64,000 nt of DNA. Origin: Desulfovibrio legallii. GTDB lineage: Bacteria; Desulfobacterota; Desulfovibrionia; Desulfovibrionales; Desulfovibrionaceae. The DNA lies in NCBI RefSeq assembly GCF_900102485.1, contig NZ_FNBX01000001.1:124001-188000 (forward strand), written 5' to 3'. The notes under the pieces are model-generated. The model was not told the DNA's origin and ran no database searches. It was given only the letters and a program-made list of their open reading frames with translations. Both the position numbers and the translations under genes were made by a program. Of the stretch, positions 60,864-64,000 are shown one piece after another (position 1 is the stretch's first letter; each line of letters opens with the position of its first letter).

Positions 60864-62432
60864 CTAGCCCTCCTGCCGGAACTGACGGTAGGTGAGGTTG
60901 AAGCGCTTCATGCGCAGGCCCATGCTGCGGCGGGTCAGCCCCAGGATCTCGGCCGCCCTGGTGGTATTGCCCCGGCACCGGCGCAGGGCCTCCACCAGCA
61001 TGTCGTATTCAATGGACGCCAGGCGGGATTCAAGGCCGGGGCGCTCGCTGCTTTTGCCATCGGGCTGCTGCAGCTCCAGCGGCAGATCGTGGGCGTGCAG
61101 CACACTGTCGTCCGCCAGGATCACGGCGCGGTGGATGACGTTCTCCAGCTCCCGCACGTTGCCCGGCCAGGAATGCCGCAACAGCATGCCCATGGCCGAG
61201 GCCGCGATGCCCGTGATGTTCTTTTCCGCCTCCTGGGCGTACAGGGCCAGAAAATGCTCGGCCAGGGCCACCACGTCGTCCCCCCGCTCCCGCAGGGGCG
61301 GTATGGTGAGGGGGAACACGTTGAGCCGATAAAAAAGGTCTTCCCGGAAGGCGCCCTGGGCCACCATGGCCGCCAGATCCCGGTTGGTGGCGGCAATAAT
61401 CCGGATATCCACGGGGATGCTGACGTTGCCCCCCACCCGCTCAAAGCGGCGCTCCTGCAAAAGGCGCAGCAGCTTGGCCTGCACGCCCAGGGAGAGCTCG
61501 CCCACCTCATCGAGAAAAATCGTGCCGCCGTCGGCGGCTTCAAACCGCCCCTTGCGAAAGCCCGCCCCGGTGAAGGAGCCCTTTTCGTGGCCGAAGAGCT
61601 CGCTTTCCACAATGCTTTCCGGCAGGGCAGCGCAATTGCACTTGATGAAGGGCCCGCCGGGCGTAAGCCCGCCGTAGTGCAGGGCGTTGGCCACCATTTC
61701 CTTGCCCACGCCGCTTTCCCCCAGGAGGAGCACCGTGGTGCGCGTGGGCGAAACCTTGCGGATAAGGTCGTACACCGCCTGTATGGCGCGGGAGGTGCCG
61801 ATCATGTTGGAAGGATGGAAGCGCTCCTTGAGCTCGCTGAGCAAAAGGCGGGTGCGCTTTTCCCACTCCACCCGGTCCACATGCTCCACCAGGTACAGCT
61901 CCACGGCGTGGGCCAGCATCTGCGCCATAACCGTAAGCACGTCCACATGCTTGCGCAGGGCCGCGTCGCTGGCGTACAGGCGGCTGGCGCTGATGGCCCC
62001 CAGCACCTTGCGCCCCAGGGCAATGGGCACGCAGATGAAGGACATGCGCTTGTCCGATTCCAGGGCCACGCTGCCCGTGCGGTTCAGAAACGCGGGCTCG
62101 TCGCCGATGGCGCGCACCACCATGGGGCTGGCCGTTTCCACCACCCGGCCGATAATGCCCTCGCCCAGGTGGTACACGCCCCGGTCCTGCTCCGAAGGCG
62201 TCATCCCCACGCTGCGGTAAACAAAAACATGCCCCGATTCCCGATGCAGCAGGCTGATCATGCCCCGGCGCATCCCCATTTCGTGCTGCATATAGGCCAG
62301 CAGGCGGTCCAGGGCGGCCACGATGTCGTCCTGCTCCGCAAGCAGCCGCCCCACCTCCAGCAACAGGGCAATAATCCGGCCCCGGCAGGGGTCCGGCGCG
62401 CAGTGGGCGTCAATAACGGTAGGGGAACACAT
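60864..62432 (-). CDS. Sigma-54-dependent activator with GAF domain (NifA-like)
   Basis: The 522-residue regulator has a GAF domain at about 35-185 (MGMRRGMISLLHRESG, LGEGIIGRVVETASPMVVR). The AAA+ domain has Walker A GESGVGKE, the sigma-54 loop GSFTGA in place of the usual GAFTGA, Walker B FLDEVGEL and GNVRELENVIHRAVI. The Fis-type helix-turn-helix RCRGNTTRAAEILGLTRRSMG closes it. This layout is NifA/VnfA-like, without a receiver domain, so activity is likely set by a small ligand at the GAF domain. No nif gene is in the window. Its own targets are unknown. Confidence 0.94.
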   Translation of the reverse strand: MCSPTVIDAHCAPDPCRGRIIALLLEVGRLLAEQDDIVAALDRLLAYMQHEMGMRRGMISLLHRESGHVFVYRSVGMTPSEQDRGVYHLGEGIIGRVVETASPMVVRAIGDEPAFLNRTGSVALESDKRMSFICVPIALGRKVLGAISASRLYASDAALRKHVDVLTVMAQMLAHAVELYLVEHVDRVEWEKRTRLLLSELKERFHPSNMIGTSRAIQAVYDLIRKVSPTRTTVLLLGESGVGKEMVANALHYGGLTPGGPFIKCNCAALPESIVESELFGHEKGSFTGAGFRKGRFEAADGGTIFLDEVGELSLGVQAKLLRLLQERRFERVGGNVSIPVDIRIIAATNRDLAAMVAQGAFREDLFYRLNVFPLTIPPLRERGDDVVALAEHFLALYAQEAEKNITGIAASAMGMLLRHSWPGNVRELENVIHRAVILADDSVLHAHDLPLELQQPDGKSSERPGLESRLASIEYDMLVEALRRCRGNTTRAAEILGLTRRSMGLRMKRFNLTYRQFRQEG

Positions 62433-62522
62433 GGGGGAAAATCCGGATTGAAGGATGCCGACGGCTCAGGCCGCCTGCCGGCGCGCTGCCGGTCTGTTGC
62501 CCACAGTACGCCGGCCCCGGCC

Positions 62523-62990
62523 TCAGGCATAGTACTTCCCGGTAACTTCCAGGAAGGTGATCTCCACTACCGCCGTCATTTTGAGCATGTTTTCAGGAAA
62601 CGTTTTGCCCACATGCTGCGGCGTATACTTGGCCACCAGCGCCTCCAGCGCGCGGATCTTCTTTTCCCGCGCCTCCACCACCGTTGCCGTGCCCAGGACG
62701 ATGACGCTCTGGTAGGCCGTATTGGTGTCGCAGGGCGTTTCCGCCTGCAGGTAGCTGTGCGGGCCCGCCGTCTCAAAACAGACGCGCGGATTCTCCCGCA
62801 GATTCTGCAGCCTGGTCCCTTTGGCCAGACCGTGAATATAGATGCGCCCTTCCAACAGCACAAAATGCACGGGCGTCACATAGGGGAAGCCCCCCGCCCC
62901 CACGGTGCCCAGATGCCCTACCTCCGCCGCGCGCAGCAACGCCGCCGTCTGCGCTTCGCTCAACTGGTGTTCCCGCATCCTTTCCTGCAT
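62523..62990 (-). CDS. PPOX-fold flavoprotein (NimA / pyridoxamine 5'-phosphate oxidase family)
   Basis: The 155-residue split-barrel protein has GHLGTVGAGGFPYVTPVHFV, IYIHGLAKGTRLQNLRENPRVC (cut: LAKGTRLQNLRENPRVCFE) and YQSVIVLGTATVVEA, the pattern of the NimA-like flavin-binding group. It probably binds FMN or a related cofactor and reduces a small substrate. The start is followed by many charged residues. It lies 90 bases before the NifA-like gene on the same strand. Confidence 0.88.
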   Translation of the reverse strand: MQERMREHQLSEAQTAALLRAAEVGHLGTVGAGGFPYVTPVHFVLLEGRIYIHGLAKGTRLQNLRENPRVCFETAGPHSYLQAETPCDTNTAYQSVIVLGTATVVEAREKKIRALEALVAKYTPQHVGKTFPENMLKMTAVVEITFLEVTGKYYA

Positions 62991-63065
62991 GGTCCGCTCC
63001 TTTGTGTGCGTGTACTGTCAGCGTAAAAGCAAGAGGCGCGCCGGGCAAGGACGGACCGCCCGTCC

Positions 63066-63644
63066 TTACCCGGCGCACGTTGCGCAGGTAGCTTCTTGCA
63101 GCACGCCGCGCGCAATTCCCCCCGCTCTGGGCACGGGGTAGCGCGCAGGCGCAGCCGACAAATTTTTCAGTTGGGCCAGGTAGGCGGCAGGCAGCCCCCG
63201 CGCCGCCGCGCCGGAAAGAATATAGGCCAGATACTCCCGGCTGGGCGGCACAGGCGGGCCCTGCACGTCCTTCTTATACAGCACCGCCGCATGCCTGCCG
63301 CCGCTCGCGTCCAAGAGCCGCACCGGATAGTGAAAATACACGCCGCCACCGTCCAGGCGCGCGCCGCACCAGATGTCCAGGCTGGCGGCGTCGCCGAAGG
63401 TGAGCTCGTAGAGCACGCCCCAGACCTCGCGCCCCGGCGCGGCGACCACGGTTTCCATACCGCCGTCCCAGACGCGGTTTTTGCCGAAAAAAGCCAGCGT
63501 GTGGTCCGAAAGCCGCGCCACGGTCACCATCCGCGGGGTTGCGCAACGCGCGCCTATCTGCTCCGGGTGCATGTTGGATGCGTAGGCGAAGCAGTACTGT
63601 CTGTCTGGCCGTCCATAACGCGTAAAAGCCGTGGTAATGTCCAT
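63066..63644 (-). CDS. AIG2/gamma-glutamylcyclotransferase-like protein
   Basis: The 192-residue product starts at ATG 63644 with a G-rich box. The opening YCFAYASNMHPEQIGARC carries the Y-x-S-N substrate loop of the family, and WGVLYELTFGD supplies the likely catalytic Glu region. These enzymes cyclise gamma-glutamyl amines to 5-oxoproline; the real substrate is unclear. The start lies 356 bases from the window end, in a stretch with repeats. Confidence 0.8.
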   Translation of the reverse strand: MDITTAFTRYGRPDRQYCFAYASNMHPEQIGARCATPRMVTVARLSDHTLAFFGKNRVWDGGMETVVAAPGREVWGVLYELTFGDAASLDIWCGARLDGGGVYFHYPVRLLDASGGRHAAVLYKKDVQGPPVPPSREYLAYILSGAAARGLPAAYLAQLKNLSAAPARYPVPRAGGIARGVLQEATCATCAG

Positions 63645-63699
63645 GACGCCCCCTTCCGGAGCCCGCGGCATGCCGCCTTCTGCTCCGCCTTAGTGCTCC

Positions 63700-63738
63700 G
63701 CCCTGTTTGCCCGCCCTGTTTGCCCGCCCTGTTTGCCC
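63700..63738. repeat. 13-bp tandem repeat, three units
   Basis: GCCCTGTTTGCCC occurs three times head-to-tail at 63700-63712, 63713-63725 and 63726-63738, in the non-coding region upstream of the AIG2-like gene. Confidence 0.9.
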
Positions 63739-63777
63739 CGCCGCCCGCCGGCGGCAGGCGGCCCCGACACGCGAACT

Positions 63778-64000
63778 CACCCCACCGCCGCCGGGGGGCG
63801 GCCTGCCACGGATTTTTGCTTCCGGCAAGGAAGAAGAAAATTTTTATGCAGGGAGTGGACTTTTATGGTCCTCGACCGGAATAAAAATTCCTTCTGACGC
63901 CGCCGGGACGCCACCCCACCGCCGCCGGGGGGCGGCCTGCCGCGGATTTTTGCTTCCGGCAAGGAAGAAGAAAATTTTTATGCAGGGAGTGGACTTTTAT
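63778..64000. repeat. 134-bp tandem duplication at the window end
   Basis: The segment starting CACCCCACCG at 63778 recurs at 63912, a period of 134. The shared 89 bases (63778-63866 and 63912-64000) differ at one position only. The unit includes AAGAAAATTTTTAT...ATAAAAATTCCTTC, which can form a hairpin, and its AT-rich part resembles the family-2 flank at 52709-52758. It may continue beyond the window. No gene is seen between 63645 and 64000. Confidence 0.88.

Noticed and set aside
1..64000. CRISPR arrays, tRNA and rRNA genes
   Set aside because: No regularly spaced identical repeats with unique spacers, no cloverleaf with CCA end and no ribosomal RNA signature was seen. The tandem repeats at 8066, 63700 and 63778 have no spacer pattern.
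1..64000. Defence island, prophage or integrative element
   Set aside because: No nuclease-helicase defence genes, integrases, transposases or phage structural genes were found. The window looks like ordinary chromosome, apart from the repeats.

Overview
The window is a GC-rich (roughly two-thirds G+C by eye) bacterial chromosome segment, densely coding on both strands. It most resembles a Desulfovibrio-type sulfate reducer (Desulfovibrionaceae). The grounds are the protein style, the gene order (fliJ-motE-truA, split gcvPA/gcvPB with gcvT-gcvH, hisC-cmk), several sigma-54 activators, and a 48-148 bp hairpin repeat scattered between genes. This is inference from the sequence only; the species was not determined. 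No rRNA, tRNA, CRISPR array, phage or transposase gene was seen.

Layout. 1-4.3 kb: two unrecognised reading frames, then dnaE. 4.5-6.8 kb (minus): a flavodoxin-fold reductase, a WcbI-like protein, queD and a coupled 55-residue membrane protein. 6.9-12.4 kb (plus): DUF1848, an NAD(P)-binding reductase, a large anchored amidase, a Skp-like chaperone and fabZ. 12.8-15.4 kb (minus): a membrane protein, cobU and a frameshifted gene. 15.6-19.1 kb (plus): thiD-fliJ-motE-truA from one candidate promoter. 19.2-23.8 kb: an MprF-type flippase domain (minus), greA with a terminator-like leader, an AI-2E family permease and a D-Ala-D-Ala carboxypeptidase (plus).

24-29.1 kb (minus): a ferric-ion-type ABC importer with one binding protein, one fused permease and two different ATPases. 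29.3-34 kb: a Zra-like envelope or metal stress system. A sensor kinase and sigma-54 response regulator (minus) face three small envelope genes (plus) that sit behind a consensus -24/-12 promoter and two spaced dyads. 34.2-35.5 kb: a 170-residue protein of unknown function with its own sigma-54 promoter, and a universal stress protein. 35.6-42.2 kb (plus): hisC, cmk and the glycine cleavage genes gcvT, gcvH, gcvPA and gcvPB. 42.7-48 kb: a chemoreceptor (plus), then ychF and three small FlgO-related envelope genes (minus). 48.2-56 kb (plus): ispG-proS-xseA-xseB-ispA-dxs, which joins two MEP-pathway enzymes, a prenyl synthase, prolyl-tRNA synthetase and exonuclease VII. 56.4-60.8 kb (plus): a TolC-type outer-membrane channel, a truncated PP2C phosphatase, an ABC-type binding protein and a formyltransferase-like protein. 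60.8-63.6 kb (minus): a GAF-containing NifA-type activator, a PPOX-fold flavoprotein and an AIG2-like protein. The window ends in a 134-bp tandem duplication.

The most notable non-coding signal is the dispersed element, with six near-full copies and one truncated copy in 64 kb. Each copy lies just downstream of a gene. Each folds into several hairpins with base changes that compensate between copies, and two copies begin exactly at the stop codon of the upstream gene. A second, smaller dyad family also occurs.
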